NCBI RefSeq assembly: GCF_018729255.1 | Contig: NZ_CP076060.1 | Location: 1,550,001 to 1,614,000, forward strand | DNA length: 64,000 nt | Direction of reading: 5' to 3' | From: Cupriavidus sp. EM10 | GTDB lineage: Bacteria > Pseudomonadota > Gammaproteobacteria > Burkholderiales > Burkholderiaceae | In this document: one piece after another, positions 8,473 through 18,077 of the stretch | Layout: every line of letters begins with the position of its first letter | How positions within the stretch are numbered: the stretch's first letter is position 1 | Notes under the pieces: model-generated | Seen by the model: only the letters and a program-made list of their open reading frames with translations | Databases searched by the model: none | Told to the model about the DNA's origin: nothing | Translations under genes and position numbers: made by a program

Positions 8473-9208
8473 TATCAAGATTCGACGCCTGGCATCGGCG
8501 ATGGCCCTGGTGGGTCTGACGGCGATGTCGGGCTGCGCGCTGGTGCAGGCTGCGCCGGCTGACGACATGCGCAAGGCCGTGGAATTCGACGACGGCAACT
8601 CGGTGCAGAAGCTGCTGGCCAAGGGCGTGGACCCGAACCTGGTGGACAACCGCGGCAATCCGATGCTGGTGGTGGCGCTGCGCGAGAAGTCGAAGAAGGC
8701 GGCCACGGCGCTGATCAAGGCCAGGAACATCGACTTCGACAAGACCAACCCGGCCGGCGAGAACGCGCTGATGATGGCGGCGCTCAATGGCGACCTCGAC
8801 ATGATCAAGCTGATGGTCGATGGCGAGGAGGCCGAGGTCAACAAGAAGGGCTGGGCGCCGCTGCACTACGCCGCGACCAACGGCCATAACGACGTGGTCA
8901 AGTACCTGGTCGACCATGCCGCCTACCTGGACGCCGAAAGCCCCAACGGCACTACGCCGCTGATGATGGCGGCGCGCGGCGGGCATATCGAGACGGTCAA
9001 GCTGCTGCTGGACGAAGGCGCGGACATGCGCCTGAAGAACCAGCAGGGCATGACGGTGATCGACTTTGCCGATCAGTACAACCAGAAGGAAATCGCCGAC
9101 GGCCTGAGGTCGCGCTGGCAGAAGCTCTACGGCAATGTGCCCGCGCCGGCACCCAAGCCCAAGCCCTACGTGGCGCCGAACGGCCAGCCGCAGCCCAAGG
9201 CTTACTGA
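8465..9208 (+). CDS. Ankyrin-repeat protein, exported
   Basis: 247-residue protein with an N-terminal export signal (MLDIKIRRLASAMALVGLTAMSGCALVQA). The segment AMSGC resembles a lipobox, so it may be a lipoprotein; otherwise cleavage after AQA/QAA is possible. Four to five ankyrin repeats follow (ENALMMAALNGDLDMIKLMV, APLHYAATNGHNDVVKYL, TPLMMAARGGHIETVKLLL). A Pro/Lys-rich tail closes the protein. The ATG at 8465 is preferred over 8459 because AGACAGGA lies 6 bases before it. The gene overlaps tatD and probably shares its transcript. Likely a periplasmic protein-binding scaffold; partner unknown. Confidence 0.82.
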   Translation: MLDIKIRRLASAMALVGLTAMSGCALVQAAPADDMRKAVEFDDGNSVQKLLAKGVDPNLVDNRGNPMLVVALREKSKKAATALIKARNIDFDKTNPAGENALMMAALNGDLDMIKLMVDGEEAEVNKKGWAPLHYAATNGHNDVVKYLVDHAAYLDAESPNGTTPLMMAARGGHIETVKLLLDEGADMRLKNQQGMTVIDFADQYNQKEIADGLRSRWQKLYGNVPAPAPKPKPYVAPNGQPQPKAY

Positions 9209-9242
9209 GCCGCGACCGCCGGGACCGCCAGGACTCCGGTTT

Positions 9243-10319
9243 TCAGGGAAATTCGCGCTCGGAAATCGTCACCGAGCGCGAGGTGCCGTCCGGCACCGCG
9301 TACAGCTTGAAGACATTGCGGTTGGCGCTGGTGCCGGCCGGCTCGCGGATTTCCGACAGATCGAAGCGTTCCGAGCGGAAGATCTCGCCGGAGTCCAGGC
9401 TCTGGTAGCGCAGGTCGTAGGCGCCGGGCGAAATATTTTCCATCGTGAATGACGATCCGCTGCGCACGAAGCTGGTGCGCACCGGCAGCGGCGCATTGCC
9501 GTCGACGGCGACCAGTTTCAGCAGCACGTCGGACGCGCTTCCCGAATTGTCCACCGTCAGCGTGGACAACCCATTCTTGTTGAGTACCGGATAGCCCGGC
9601 AGATAGCCCGAATGCTCGGGCCATGGCATGCCGCGCGGCGTCATCGACGGCCGGCTGTATGCGCGCTCGCGCGACACCAGCTGCACGCCCGGCGATACCG
9701 ATCGGACCAACGCCTGCGCGGCGCTGGCTGGCGCGGGCCGGGCGTTGTTGCTGCCGGCCGTCGCTTCGCCGGTGCCTGTCCAGTCCCCCAGCATGATCAC
9801 GATGATGGCGCCGATGGCCGCATAGAGCGCGATCGATCCGTATTTCGGCAACGGCGCGGCGGGGCCGTCGGCGGCGTGTTCGCGGGCTTTGCGCCGGGTG
9901 CGACCCTGGCGTTCCTGGCGCTCGGGACGTGCCTTGCGCGAGCGGTACGGCGGCGCGTCGGTGGGTTCGGGCTCGGGGGCGCGTGCCGGCGCCGGACGCG
10001 CAGACGCCTGGCGGGCGGCCTGCTGGCGCTGGGCGGCCTGGCGCTGAGCGGCTGCCGCACGATGGGCCTGCGCCTGCCGCTGCGCCCGTTCGGCCTCGCG
10101 CCGTTCCTCGGCCATGATCCACTGGTCGTGCTCGGCACGGCGGTCCGGGTCGCGCAGCACCTCGTAGGCCGCGTTCAGCAGGCGCATGATGCGATTGGCT
10201 TCCTCGCTGTCCGCGTGCCGGTCGGGATGATATTTCTGGCTCAAGGACTTGTAGGCGGCCCGAATGACTTCGGTCGGCGCGTCGCGTGAAACCTTGAGGT
10301 TGTCGTAGTGGGTATGCAT
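9243..10319 (-). CDS. DnaJ-domain membrane protein
   Basis: 358-residue protein. An N-terminal J domain (about residues 1-70) has the HPD signature in QKYHPDRHAD, followed by ANRIMRLLNAAYEVLRDPDRRAEHD. A long Ala/Gln/Arg/Glu-rich helical stretch (about 80-165) follows, then a single membrane helix (YGSIALYAAIGAIIVIMLGD, about 190-210). The C-terminal part (about 270-358) is beta-rich with no recognised family. J domains stimulate Hsp70 (DnaK); here it would be membrane-tethered, with the tail outside. The ATG at 10319 gives MHTHYDNLKVSRDAP, the expected J-domain start. Convergent with the ankyrin gene, divergent from the HD-GYP gene. Confidence 0.85.
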   Translation of the reverse strand: MHTHYDNLKVSRDAPTEVIRAAYKSLSQKYHPDRHADSEEANRIMRLLNAAYEVLRDPDRRAEHDQWIMAEERREAERAQRQAQAHRAAAAQRQAAQRQQAARQASARPAPARAPEPEPTDAPPYRSRKARPERQERQGRTRRKAREHAADGPAAPLPKYGSIALYAAIGAIIVIMLGDWTGTGEATAGSNNARPAPASAAQALVRSVSPGVQLVSRERAYSRPSMTPRGMPWPEHSGYLPGYPVLNKNGLSTLTVDNSGSASDVLLKLVAVDGNAPLPVRTSFVRSGSSFTMENISPGAYDLRYQSLDSGEIFRSERFDLSEIREPAGTSANRNVFKLYAVPDGTSRSVTISEREFP

Positions 10320-10706
10320 CAAGCGGAAAGACGCAATGGCGGTGGTCGACAACAGATAACGGCAAACTGCCGCGAATATCAAGCCTGAACGCGCAGGCGA
10401 AGTCCGGCGCCGACAAGTTTCACGCTTTGGGGGACAGGGGTCTGCGGGGTGGCGAACAAAGCGCGGGCCGGCCACCACCCGTGTCGGGCCGGTGGTGTTG
10501 TTTTTTGGCGGCAACATGGTCTGGATGGCCCTGACTTTTGGCATGCTGTTGTTCGACGCGCAAACGCGGATTTAAAGAAATCCGGCCGTCTGCCGATAAT
10601 GGCGGCCAACGATAAGAATCAGAGCAAGGGGCCGGCCTGACCAGAGCCCCGCTCGGTCGGGCATGCGAGGCACGGGCTTCGCAAGCCATTTGATAGGGGC
10701 GTGTGC
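10320..10706. other. Intergenic region, dnaJ-like / HD-GYP divergent promoters
   Basis: 387-bp gap with no convincing coding sequence. It should hold promoters for both divergent genes. The clearest structure is a terminator-like hairpin at 10473-10506 on the plus strand. An AGGGG ribosome site at 10695-10699 serves the HD-GYP gene. Confidence 0.5.
10473..10506 (+). terminator. Terminator-like hairpin upstream of HD-GYP gene
   Basis: CACCACC and GGTGGTG form a 7-bp stem around an 11-base loop and are followed by TTGTTTTTT, the layout of an intrinsic terminator reading rightward. It lies about 200 bp before the HD-GYP start, so it would either block transcripts entering from the left or act as an attenuator in a long leader. 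Confidence 0.5.
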
Positions 10707-11897
10707 ATGCTGAGAAGAATCAAGGCGGAACAGCTGCAGATTGGCATGTTCGTGGCAAGGCTGGGCGGGCCGTGGATCAACCATCCGTTCTGGCGGTCGC
10801 GCTTTCTGGTCACCAGCGACGAGCAGGTGGAGCAGATCCAGTCCGCCAATGTGCAGGACGTGTGGATCGACATCCTCAAGGGCAGGAACCTGCCGACTCC
10901 GGCGGCACCGGAGATGATGGAAGCCGACGATGCCGGCGACGATCCCGAATCGAGTTTCGAGGACGAGCTGGAGCGGGCGCGCGAGCTGATCAAGACCGGC
11001 CGCGTGCTGATCGGCAATCTGTTCAACGACGTGCGCATGGGCCGCGCGCTGGAATCCAACGGCGCGCTGCTGCTGGTGGATTCGGCGTCGACGTCGCTGT
11101 CGCGCCATTCCCAGGCGCTGCTGGCCATGGCCCGGCTCAAGGTCAAGGACGACTACACCTACCTGCATTCGTTCTCGGTCTGCGCGCTGATGATCGCGGT
11201 GGGCCGCAACCTGAAGCTGCCGGACGGCGAGGTGCGCGAACTGGGGCTGGCCGGGCTGGTGCACGATATCGGCAAGCTGACGCTGCCGGAATCGCTGCTG
11301 ATGAAGGGCGGCGACCTGTCGCCGTCGGAAGAGGAGCAAATGCGCCGGCATCCGTCGGCGGGGTACCGCATCCTGAACGAGGCGCGGCTCTATACCAACA
11401 TTCCGCTCGATGTCTGCGTGCACCACCATGAACGGGTGGACGGGCGCGGCTATCCGTTCGGGCTGCTGGAGCACGAGATCAGCATCCACGCCAAGATCGC
11501 GGCCATCTGCGACACGTACGATTCGCTGACCTCGCCGCGTCCCAACCACCTGGCGTGGTCGCCGGCGCGGGCCATGGAGTACATCGCCGTGCGCGTCGAC
11601 ACGCTGTTCGACCGCCGCGTGTTCAAGGCGTTTACGCGCACCATCGGCATCTATCCGCTGGGCACGGTGCTGCGCCTGCGCTCGGGCCGGCTGGCCGTGG
11701 TCTGCGGCCAGAACGACGGCGAGCCGCTGCGGCCGCGCGTGATGGTGTTCTACTCGGTGACCGATGCCAAGCCGTTGCCGCCCGAGGTGCTGGACCTGAC
11801 CCAGGCCGACGACACCGTGATCGCGTTCGAGGATGCCCGCCAGTGGGGCTTCAACGACGACCAGCTGATGGCGATGTACGCGCCTCACGCGAAGTAG
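10707..11897 (+). CDS. HD-GYP domain c-di-GMP phosphodiesterase with DUF3391
   Basis: 396-residue cytoplasmic protein. The N-terminal DUF3391 domain (about residues 1-130) begins RRIKAEQLQIGMFVARL. The HD-GYP domain (about 150-340) has the metal motif VHDIGK, then HPSAGYRIL and HHERVDGRGYP, which is the catalytic HHExxDGxGYP signature. HD-GYP enzymes hydrolyse c-di-GMP to pGpG or GMP, lowering this second messenger. The ATG at 10707 has AGGGG 7 bases upstream and is preferred over nearby GTGs. The tail after residue 340 is a small beta domain. Monocistronic, convergent with the LysR gene. Confidence 0.92.
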   Translation: MLRRIKAEQLQIGMFVARLGGPWINHPFWRSRFLVTSDEQVEQIQSANVQDVWIDILKGRNLPTPAAPEMMEADDAGDDPESSFEDELERARELIKTGRVLIGNLFNDVRMGRALESNGALLLVDSASTSLSRHSQALLAMARLKVKDDYTYLHSFSVCALMIAVGRNLKLPDGEVRELGLAGLVHDIGKLTLPESLLMKGGDLSPSEEEQMRRHPSAGYRILNEARLYTNIPLDVCVHHHERVDGRGYPFGLLEHEISIHAKIAAICDTYDSLTSPRPNHLAWSPARAMEYIAVRVDTLFDRRVFKAFTRTIGIYPLGTVLRLRSGRLAVVCGQNDGEPLRPRVMVFYSVTDAKPLPPEVLDLTQADDTVIAFEDARQWGFNDDQLMAMYAPHAK

Positions 11898-11931
11898 GGC
11901 GGCGGCTGGCGCGCAGGCTTGGAACGGCGCT

Positions 11932-12825
11932 TCAGTCCTGTAGCACCCACGGCGACTGCCGCAGCGCGTCGGTCACGAAGTCGTTGAAGGCGCGCACGCG
12001 TGCGCTGTGGCGCAGGTCCGGATGGGTCAGCAGCCACAGCGGCGTGTCGAGCGCGGGCTCCGGCTCGGCCAGCCGCACCAGCGACGCGTCGGCATCGCCC
12101 AGCATGCACAGCACCATGCCGGCGCCCATCCCAAGCCGCACGGCCTGCGCCATGGCCACCAGGCTGTCCGCGCGCACCGCGCTGCGGTCGGCGGGGACAT
12201 TGGCCAGCGCCCAGCGGGCCTGCGCCAGGTGCGCCAGGCTGTCGTCGGGCACCACCCACCAGTGGCCGGGCCAGTGCGCCTCGGCCGGCGCCTGCATTCG
12301 TTCGAGATAGTCGCGCGAGGCATAGGGCGCGGTCTGCAGGCGCCCCACGTGGCGGCCCAGCAGGTGCTCGGGCGGCGCCGAAGCCGGGCGAATGGCCACG
12401 TCGGCCTCGCGGCGGGTCAGGTTCAGGAAGGTGTTGTGGATCACCACCTGCAGCTCGATGCGGGGATGGCGGGCCCGGAAATCGGCCAGGATCGGCATCA
12501 GCAGGCCGTAGGCCAGGGTATCGGTGGTGGTCACGCGCAGCGGGCCGCTCAGTTCGGTGTCGCGCCCGGCCAGCACGCGCTGCGCGGCGTCGATCTGCTC
12601 GCCAACGCCAGCCAGCTGCCCGGCCAGCGTTTCGCCGGCCGGCGTCATCACGTAGCCGCCCAGATCGCGTGAGAACAGCCGCGTACCCAGGTCTTCCTCC
12701 AGCTTGTTCAGCCGCCGCAGCACCGTCGAATGATTGATCCGCAGCGCCCGTGCGGCCGCCGCCAGAGATCCCTGCCGGCTCACCGCCAGGAATACGCGCA
12801 GGTCGTCCCAGTCTGCTTCCTGCAT
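11932..12825 (-). CDS. LysR-family transcriptional regulator
   Basis: 297-residue regulator. The N-terminal winged HTH (about residues 5-65) includes FLAVSRQGSLAAAARALRINHSTVLRRLNKLEEDLGTRLFSRD. The C-terminal part is a periplasmic-binding-protein-like effector domain (about 90-290). LTTRs usually regulate a divergent gene; the divergent neighbour here is the MscS-type channel 226 bp away, which is a plausible but unproven target. The effector is unknown. Confidence 0.9.
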   Translation of the reverse strand: MQEADWDDLRVFLAVSRQGSLAAAARALRINHSTVLRRLNKLEEDLGTRLFSRDLGGYVMTPAGETLAGQLAGVGEQIDAAQRVLAGRDTELSGPLRVTTTDTLAYGLLMPILADFRARHPRIELQVVIHNTFLNLTRREADVAIRPASAPPEHLLGRHVGRLQTAPYASRDYLERMQAPAEAHWPGHWWVVPDDSLAHLAQARWALANVPADRSAVRADSLVAMAQAVRLGMGAGMVLCMLGDADASLVRLAEPEPALDTPLWLLTHPDLRHSARVRAFNDFVTDALRQSPWVLQD

Positions 12826-13051
12826 TTTTGCAGAGCCTTTCCGCGATTTACGCGAATATTTATGCCGATCTGCAGAGCCTACAGTCTGGCCTCAGGCAAG
12901 GCAACCGGGAGGACATGGCGGCACCGGCGGGGGTTGCTTCGACCATGAGACAAGTCCGAATTTGCCTGGTCAGGCACGCAAAGTGTGGCGCGGGGGCGCA
13001 TGGCTAGTAGACTAGTCGGCTGTTCCGACCTGATTCCCCTGCATTGCCTTG

Positions 13052-14389
13052 ATGACATTTGACGCCCTGCTGGACCTGTTCCAGCAACGCATTCCCGCCC
13101 ATCCGTGGGCGCAGATCGCGCTTTACGTGCTGGCGCTGGTGGTGATCGCCGCGCTGGCGCAGTGGCTGGTGGCCCGCGTGGTGGGCCGTGTGGTCTACCG
13201 TGTGCTGAGCCTTTCGGGCAACCGCGAATGGGCGGCCGCGCTGATGCGGCACCGCACCTACCGCCGGCTTGGCTACGCTGTGTTCCTGGCCGTGATCACG
13301 GTCGGCGTCAGCCAGGTGCCGGACCTGGGCAAGTTCTCGATCCTGATCGAGCGGCTGGCGCACGCCGGCACGTGGGTCAGCGTGTTCCTGATGCTGTCCG
13401 GCGTGCTCGGCGCCTGGCAGACCGTGTTCGCCAACAGCCGCCGTGCGCAGACCCGGTCGATCAAGGGTTACGTGCAGATTGCCCAGTTGGCGCTGTGGCT
13501 GGTGTGCGGCGTCCTGGTGCTGTCGATCCTGATCGACCGCTCGCCGCTGTGGATGCTGTCCGGTATCGGCGCGCTGTCGGCGGTGCTGCTGCTGGTGTTC
13601 AAGGACACGCTGCTGTCGCTGGTGGCCAGCACGCAGCTGACGTCGAACGACATGCTGCGCATCGGCGACTGGATCGAGATGCCGCAGTCCAACGCCGACG
13701 GCTTCGTGATGGATATCGCGCTGCACACGGTCAAGGTCAAGAACTGGGACAACACCGTGACCACGGTGCCGACCTACAAGCTGTTCTCGGAGAGCTACCG
13801 CAACTACCGGCACATGTTCGAATCGGGCGCGCGCCGCATCAAGCGCACGCTGCGCATCGACGCCACGTCGGTGCGTTTCCTGAACGATGACGAGGTGAAG
13901 GCGCTGATGCGCTTCCGGCTGCTGCACGACTACCTGGAGGTCAAGCAACAGGAGGTGGAGCAGACCAACCGGGCGCTGCAGGGCGCCGACACCGACCCCG
14001 TGAACCGCCGCCGGCTGACCAACCTGGGCACGTTCCGCGCCTACGGCATCGCGTTCCTGCGCGCGCACCCCGATATCCACCACGACCTGCTGCTGAACCT
14101 GCGCATGATGGAGCCGGATTCGCAGGGCATCCCCATCGAGGTCTACTGCTTCAGCACCCGCACGGGCTGGATGGACTACGAACGCATCCAGGGCGACATC
14201 TTCGACCACCTGTTCGCAATCCTGCCGGAACTGGGGCTGCGGCTGTACCAGGCACCTTCGGGCGCCGACCTGAGCAATTTGCGGGATTCACCACGCGGCG
14301 CGCATGCCGCATTGGCAGTGGCCGCGTCCGACCCCGGCGCGCGCGAGCCGATGGCAGCGCAGACGGACAGGGCGGATCGGGTGGTGTGA
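13052..14389 (+). CDS. Mechanosensitive ion channel, MscS family
   Basis: 445-residue inner-membrane protein. Membrane helices are visible at about residues 20-45, 75-95, 105-130 and 150-175, the last two flanking LLLVFKDTLLSLVAS, the MscS pore-lining region. The soluble beta domain follows with DWIEMPQSNADGFVMDIALHTVKVKNWDNT and VPTYKLFSESYRNY. This is the YbdG-like subtype, with an inserted region between the beta and C-terminal domains. Such channels release solutes on hypo-osmotic shock. The ATG at 13052 is chosen over a TTG three bases earlier. Convergent with purT. Confidence 0.88.
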   Translation: MTFDALLDLFQQRIPAHPWAQIALYVLALVVIAALAQWLVARVVGRVVYRVLSLSGNREWAAALMRHRTYRRLGYAVFLAVITVGVSQVPDLGKFSILIERLAHAGTWVSVFLMLSGVLGAWQTVFANSRRAQTRSIKGYVQIAQLALWLVCGVLVLSILIDRSPLWMLSGIGALSAVLLLVFKDTLLSLVASTQLTSNDMLRIGDWIEMPQSNADGFVMDIALHTVKVKNWDNTVTTVPTYKLFSESYRNYRHMFESGARRIKRTLRIDATSVRFLNDDEVKALMRFRLLHDYLEVKQQEVEQTNRALQGADTDPVNRRRLTNLGTFRAYGIAFLRAHPDIHHDLLLNLRMMEPDSQGIPIEVYCFSTRTGWMDYERIQGDIFDHLFAILPELGLRLYQAPSGADLSNLRDSPRGAHAALAVAASDPGAREPMAAQTDRADRVV

Positions 14390-14400
14390 GGTCGGTTTTG

Positions 14401-14432
14401 GCTCCCCTCTCCCGCGTGCGGGAGAGGGGAGC
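14401..14432. repeat. REP-like palindromic element, copy 1
   Basis: Perfect 15-bp arms GCTCCCCTCTCCCGC / GCGGGAGAGGGGAGC with a GT loop, filling the 50-bp gap between convergent mscS and purT. The core CCCCTCTCCCGC recurs at three further sites in this window. It may double as a bidirectional terminator. Confidence 0.85.
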
Positions 14433-14439
14433 AACACCA

Positions 14440-15642
14440 TCAAGCCTTGCGCGGCTTGACCTTGCTGGCGGCTTCCTTGGCGCGATCGCGGGCAGTATCG
14501 ACGTCGCCGCCGTAGGCCAGTGCCACGCCCATGCGGCGCTTGGTGAACGACTCGGGCTTGCCGAACAGGCGCAGTTCGGTCTGCGGCACGCGCAGCGCCT
14601 CGTCCACGCCGTCAAACACGATGCCTTCGGCGTCCACGCCACCGTAGATCACGGCGCTGGCACCCGGAGCGCGCAGGCTGGTGTCCACCGGCAGGCCCAG
14701 GATGGCGCGGGCATGCAGTTCGAATTCGTTCTGCCACTGGGTGATCATCGTCACCATGCCGGTGTCGTGCGGACGCGGGCTGACTTCGCTGAACCAGACC
14801 TGCTCGCCCTTGACGAACAGTTCCACGCCGAACAGGCCCTGGCCGCCCAGGTCGGCCGTCACGGCGCGGGCGATGTGCTGGGCCGTTTCCAGCGCCTTGG
14901 GATGCATCGGGTGCGGCTGCCAGCTTTCGACATAGTCACCCGCCACCTGCACATGGCCGATGGGCTCGCAGAATTGCGTCTCCACCTGGCCATTGGCGCC
15001 GACGGCGCGCACCGTCAGCAACGTGATTTCGTAGTCGAAATCGATAAAGCCTTCCACGATGATGCGGCCGTGGCTCACACGGCCACCGGCCATGGCGTAG
15101 TCCCACGCGGCCTTGACGCCCTCGGGGCCGTCGATTTTGCTTTGGCCCTTGCCCGAACTGCTCATGACCGGCTTGACCACGCACGGATAGCCAATGCCGC
15201 CGTCGATGGCGGCCTGCAGCTCTTCCAGCGAATCGCAGAACTTGTACGGGCTGGTGGGCAGGCCCAGCGTCTCGGCGGCCAGGCGACGGATGCCCTCGCG
15301 GTCCATGGTCAGGCGCGCGGCGCGGGCGGTGGGGATCACGCGGACCACGCCGGCGGCTTCCAGGGCCTCCAGCATCGGCGTGGCGATGGCTTCGATCTCG
15401 GGCACCACCAGGTCGGGGCGCTCGGCTTCGATCAGCGCCTTGAGCTGGTCGCCATCGCTCATCGTGATCGTGCGCGCATGGTGCGCCACCTGCTGGCCCG
15501 GTGCGTTCTCGTAGCGGTCCACGGCGATGGTCTCCACGCCCAGGCGCTGCAGCGCGATCAGCACTTCCTTGCCAAGCTCGCCGGAGCCCAGCAGCATGAC
15601 TTTGGTGGCGGACGGGGAAAGGGGAGTTCCAAGGGTGGTCAT
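14440..15642 (-). CDS. purT: Formate-dependent phosphoribosylglycinamide formyltransferase
   Basis: 400-residue ATP-grasp enzyme converting GAR, formate and ATP to formyl-GAR in purine synthesis. The N-terminal dinucleotide-like loop [12 protein letters not shown] precedes the GAR-binding segment [18 protein letters not shown]-grasp residues include [14 protein letters not shown] (about residues 150-163). Mg ligands appear in [25 protein letters not shown], a hallmark of PurT/PurK. Length equals that of typical PurT. The start at 15642 yields [19 protein letters not shown]. Confidence 0.96.
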   Translation of the reverse strand: MTTLGTPLSPSATKVMLLGSGELGKEVLIALQRLGVETIAVDRYENAPGQQVAHHARTITMSDGDQLKALIEAERPDLVVPEIEAIATPMLEALEAAGVVRVIPTARAARLTMDREGIRRLAAETLGLPTSPYKFCDSLEELQAAIDGGIGYPCVVKPVMSSSGKGQSKIDGPEGVKAAWDYAMAGGRVSHGRIIVEGFIDFDYEITLLTVRAVGANGQVETQFCEPIGHVQVAGDYVESWQPHPMHPKALETAQHIARAVTADLGGQGLFGVELFVKGEQVWFSEVSPRPHDTGMVTMITQWQNEFELHARAILGLPVDTSLRAPGASAVIYGGVDAEGIVFDGVDEALRVPQTELRLFGKPESFTKRRMGVALAYGGDVDTARDRAKEAASKVKPRKA

Positions 15643-15780
15643 GGCGGGGGCTCGGCAGGAAGGAAAAACCGGGATTGTAGCAAGGAGCCCCGGGGGTTTC
15701 GCGCCACGGTCGTGCGCGTATGAAGAGCGGGGACGAGGGCAGCGGTCGACACCATGACATGTCGCAATCTGAACCGCTGA

Positions 15781-15823
15781 CCCTCACCCCCAGCCCCTCT
15801 CCCGCATGGCGGGAGAGGGGAGC
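15781..15823. repeat. REP-like palindromic element, copy 2
   Basis: A CCCTCACCCCCAG leader (15781-15793) precedes arms CCCCTCTCCCGC (15794-15805) and GCGGGAGAGGGG (15809-15820) with an ATG loop. It sits downstream of the TonB receptor gene and upstream of purT, in an otherwise empty 207-bp gap. The leader reappears inverted in copy 4. Confidence 0.85.
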
Positions 15824-15849
15824 AAACCAGCCAACGCGGCTGCGCCCAA

Positions 15850-18048
15850 TCAGTAAGCGATCTTCGCGCTCAGGCTGATGGCGCGCGGGTCGGCCGGCTG
15901 GGCGTAGTTTTCGTACTGGAAGCCCCAGTAGCGCTTGTTGGTCAGGTTGGTCAGCGCGGCACGCAGCGTCAGGTCCTTGCCGGACACGCGCGTGTTGTAC
16001 GTGGCGCCGAGGTTGAAGACCGTGTAGCCGCCCAGGTTCAGGCTGTTGGCGGCGTCGGCCTTGATCGGGCCGGTGTACTTGCCGTCCACGCCCACCTTCA
16101 GGCCCGGCACGAACGGGATGCGGTAGGCCACGCGGCCGGTCAGCATGACGCTCGGGGCGCCCGCCACGCGGTTGCCGATATTGGAATCGCCCTCGGTGTA
16201 CCTGGTGTGCAGGAACATCGTGCTGCCGCCCACTTCCCATTGCGAGCCGATACGCGACGAAGCCGCCAGTTCCAGGCCCTGGTAGACCGACTTGCCATCC
16301 TGGACGAAGGTCGGCAGCGATCCGACGCCGTTGTCGCGTGCAAACTCGCTGCGGCGCTCGATGCGGAACAGCGCGGCGGTACCGGTCCAGAAGCCCTGGT
16401 CGGTCTTGGCGCCCACTTCGTACTGGCGGCTCTTGGCCGGGGTCAGGCCCTGGCCGGCGTTCGAATAGTTGGTGGCCACCACGCCGCCGCCGTCGAACGA
16501 CTCGACGTAGCTGGCGTACAGCGTCGTGCTGGGCATCGGCTTGAACATGATCGCCGCCGTTGGCGTCAGCAGGCCGTTCTTGCTGTAGTTCGTGTCACCC
16601 GAGCCGGTGCCGGTGTAGCTGTTCTGCTCGTAGTTGGTCACGCGCAGGCCGCCCAGGACCGACCACTTGTCCGTCAGGTGCATGGTGTCGCTGACAAACG
16701 CGGCCTTCTGGGTGGTGTCGCCGGCGCGATACTTCTGGAAGACCGTGTCGCTGTAGTGCACGCCCGTGTACGGGCCAAACAGGTTGCCGGACGCCAGCGA
16801 TCCGTTATTGAAGAAGTTGCTGGAATAGCGGTCGATCTGCTTCTGCCAGCTCAGGCCGGTCACCAGTTCATGGCGGAACGGGCCCGTGCGGAACTTGCCC
16901 TCGACCATCGTCGTCCAGTTGCTGAACTGCTGGTTCTCGGCGCCGTCGTAGCGCGAGCTGGTGTAGTCGCCGGCCGCGTTCGACAGGAAGAACGTGCTTT
17001 CGTTACGGCTGCGCGCCTGCTTGCTGAAGCTGTAGATCGAGCTGACCGTCCAGTCCTGGTTCAGGTTGTAGCGCAGGCCGGTCTGGTAGACCTGCAGGTT
17101 CGAGTAGAAGTGCGTGTCGGGGCCGGCGTACAGGCCGCCACGGCCGCTGATCACGCCAGGCATCTGGCCGGTCAGGCCGCCAAGGTAGAACGACGGCGTG
17201 GCGCCCCAGGTATTGCGATCCTGGTACAGGCCGTCGAAGGTCCACGTGAGGTCGCGCGTGATGCGGGCATCCAGGCCCAGCGACACGGAATTGCGGTTGA
17301 TGCCAACGGCGTTGGCCGGCTTGCCTTCTTCGTGCGTCACGTTCAGGCGGTAGCCGAACATGTTCTCGGGGCCGGCGCGGCCGCCCACGTCGACGTGCTC
17401 GGTCCACACGTGCGACGACCGGTAGCCCAGTTCCACGCTGGCCGTGAACTGGTCGGTCGGCTTCCTGGTGACGTAGTTGACGGTGCCGCCGGGGTTGCCG
17501 AATCCGTACATGAAGCCGGACGCGCCCTTGAGCAGTTCCACCTGGTCCAGCTGTTCGTAGGGTAGCGTGATGCCGTAGGCGATAAACGGCATGCCGTTGA
17601 TCTTGTACGCATTGCGCCAGTCAAGCTGCAGGCCGCGCACGGTGGTGTACGACGCCCAGGCGTTGTTGCCGTTGCTGTTGTCCGAGACCGAGGCGTCGTT
17701 GAAGAATACGTCGCCCACCTTGGTCACCTGGCGGTCGGCCAGGTCTTCGCCGCTGACTACCGTGGTGGAAAACGGCGTATCGAGCTGCGAGCGGTTGCCC
17801 AGCGCGCCGCCCGAGGCTTTCTTCTGGAGTTGCGGGCCCAGTTCGATGTCCTGCGCCGCGGTCACGGTCACCGCCGGCAGGGCCTGGTCGGCTGCCGCCG
17901 CCTGGGCGGTCTGGGCGCTCTGGGCGAAGGCGGCGGCAGATCCGCAGAGCGGAAAGCCGGCCAGGACGGCTACGCGGGCGAAGGCGGCGAGGGGGCGGAT
18001 ACGCGAGGGTGCGTGCTGGCTGGATGCCGGCGACGGGCAGGACGTCAT
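15850..18048 (-). CDS. TonB-dependent siderophore receptor
   Basis: 732-residue outer-membrane receptor. The N-terminal signal peptide has a hydrophobic core AFARVAVLAGFPLCGSAAAFAQ. The plug domain (about residues 55-200) shows TPFSTTVVSGEDLADRQVTK, SYTTVRGLQLDWRNAYKING, VELLKGASGFMYGFGNPGG and NYVTRKP, typical of FhuA/FoxA-like siderophore receptors. The beta-barrel ends with LSAKIAY, an aromatic terminus as required for outer-membrane assembly. The ATG at 18048 gives a standard signal peptide; an upstream ATG at 18099 would put the palindrome at 18078-18104 inside the gene. The ligand cannot be named. No TonB-ExbBD or siderophore genes are nearby. Confidence 0.9.
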   Translation of the reverse strand: MTSCPSPASSQHAPSRIRPLAAFARVAVLAGFPLCGSAAAFAQSAQTAQAAAADQALPAVTVTAAQDIELGPQLQKKASGGALGNRSQLDTPFSTTVVSGEDLADRQVTKVGDVFFNDASVSDNSNGNNAWASYTTVRGLQLDWRNAYKINGMPFIAYGITLPYEQLDQVELLKGASGFMYGFGNPGGTVNYVTRKPTDQFTASVELGYRSSHVWTEHVDVGGRAGPENMFGYRLNVTHEEGKPANAVGINRNSVSLGLDARITRDLTWTFDGLYQDRNTWGATPSFYLGGLTGQMPGVISGRGGLYAGPDTHFYSNLQVYQTGLRYNLNQDWTVSSIYSFSKQARSRNESTFFLSNAAGDYTSSRYDGAENQQFSNWTTMVEGKFRTGPFRHELVTGLSWQKQIDRYSSNFFNNGSLASGNLFGPYTGVHYSDTVFQKYRAGDTTQKAAFVSDTMHLTDKWSVLGGLRVTNYEQNSYTGTGSGDTNYSKNGLLTPTAAIMFKPMPSTTLYASYVESFDGGGVVATNYSNAGQGLTPAKSRQYEVGAKTDQGFWTGTAALFRIERRSEFARDNGVGSLPTFVQDGKSVYQGLELAASSRIGSQWEVGGSTMFLHTRYTEGDSNIGNRVAGAPSVMLTGRVAYRIPFVPGLKVGVDGKYTGPIKADAANSLNLGGYTVFNLGATYNTRVSGKDLTLRAALTNLTNKRYWGFQYENYAQPADPRAISLSAKIAY

Positions 18049-18077
18049 GATGCGATGGCTCGTAAGTGAAATGTAAA

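Noticed and set aside
14401..14432. Classical Rho-independent terminator
   Set aside because: The stem is ideal but no T-tract follows on either strand and the same sequence recurs at unrelated places, so it is recorded as a repeat that may help terminate.
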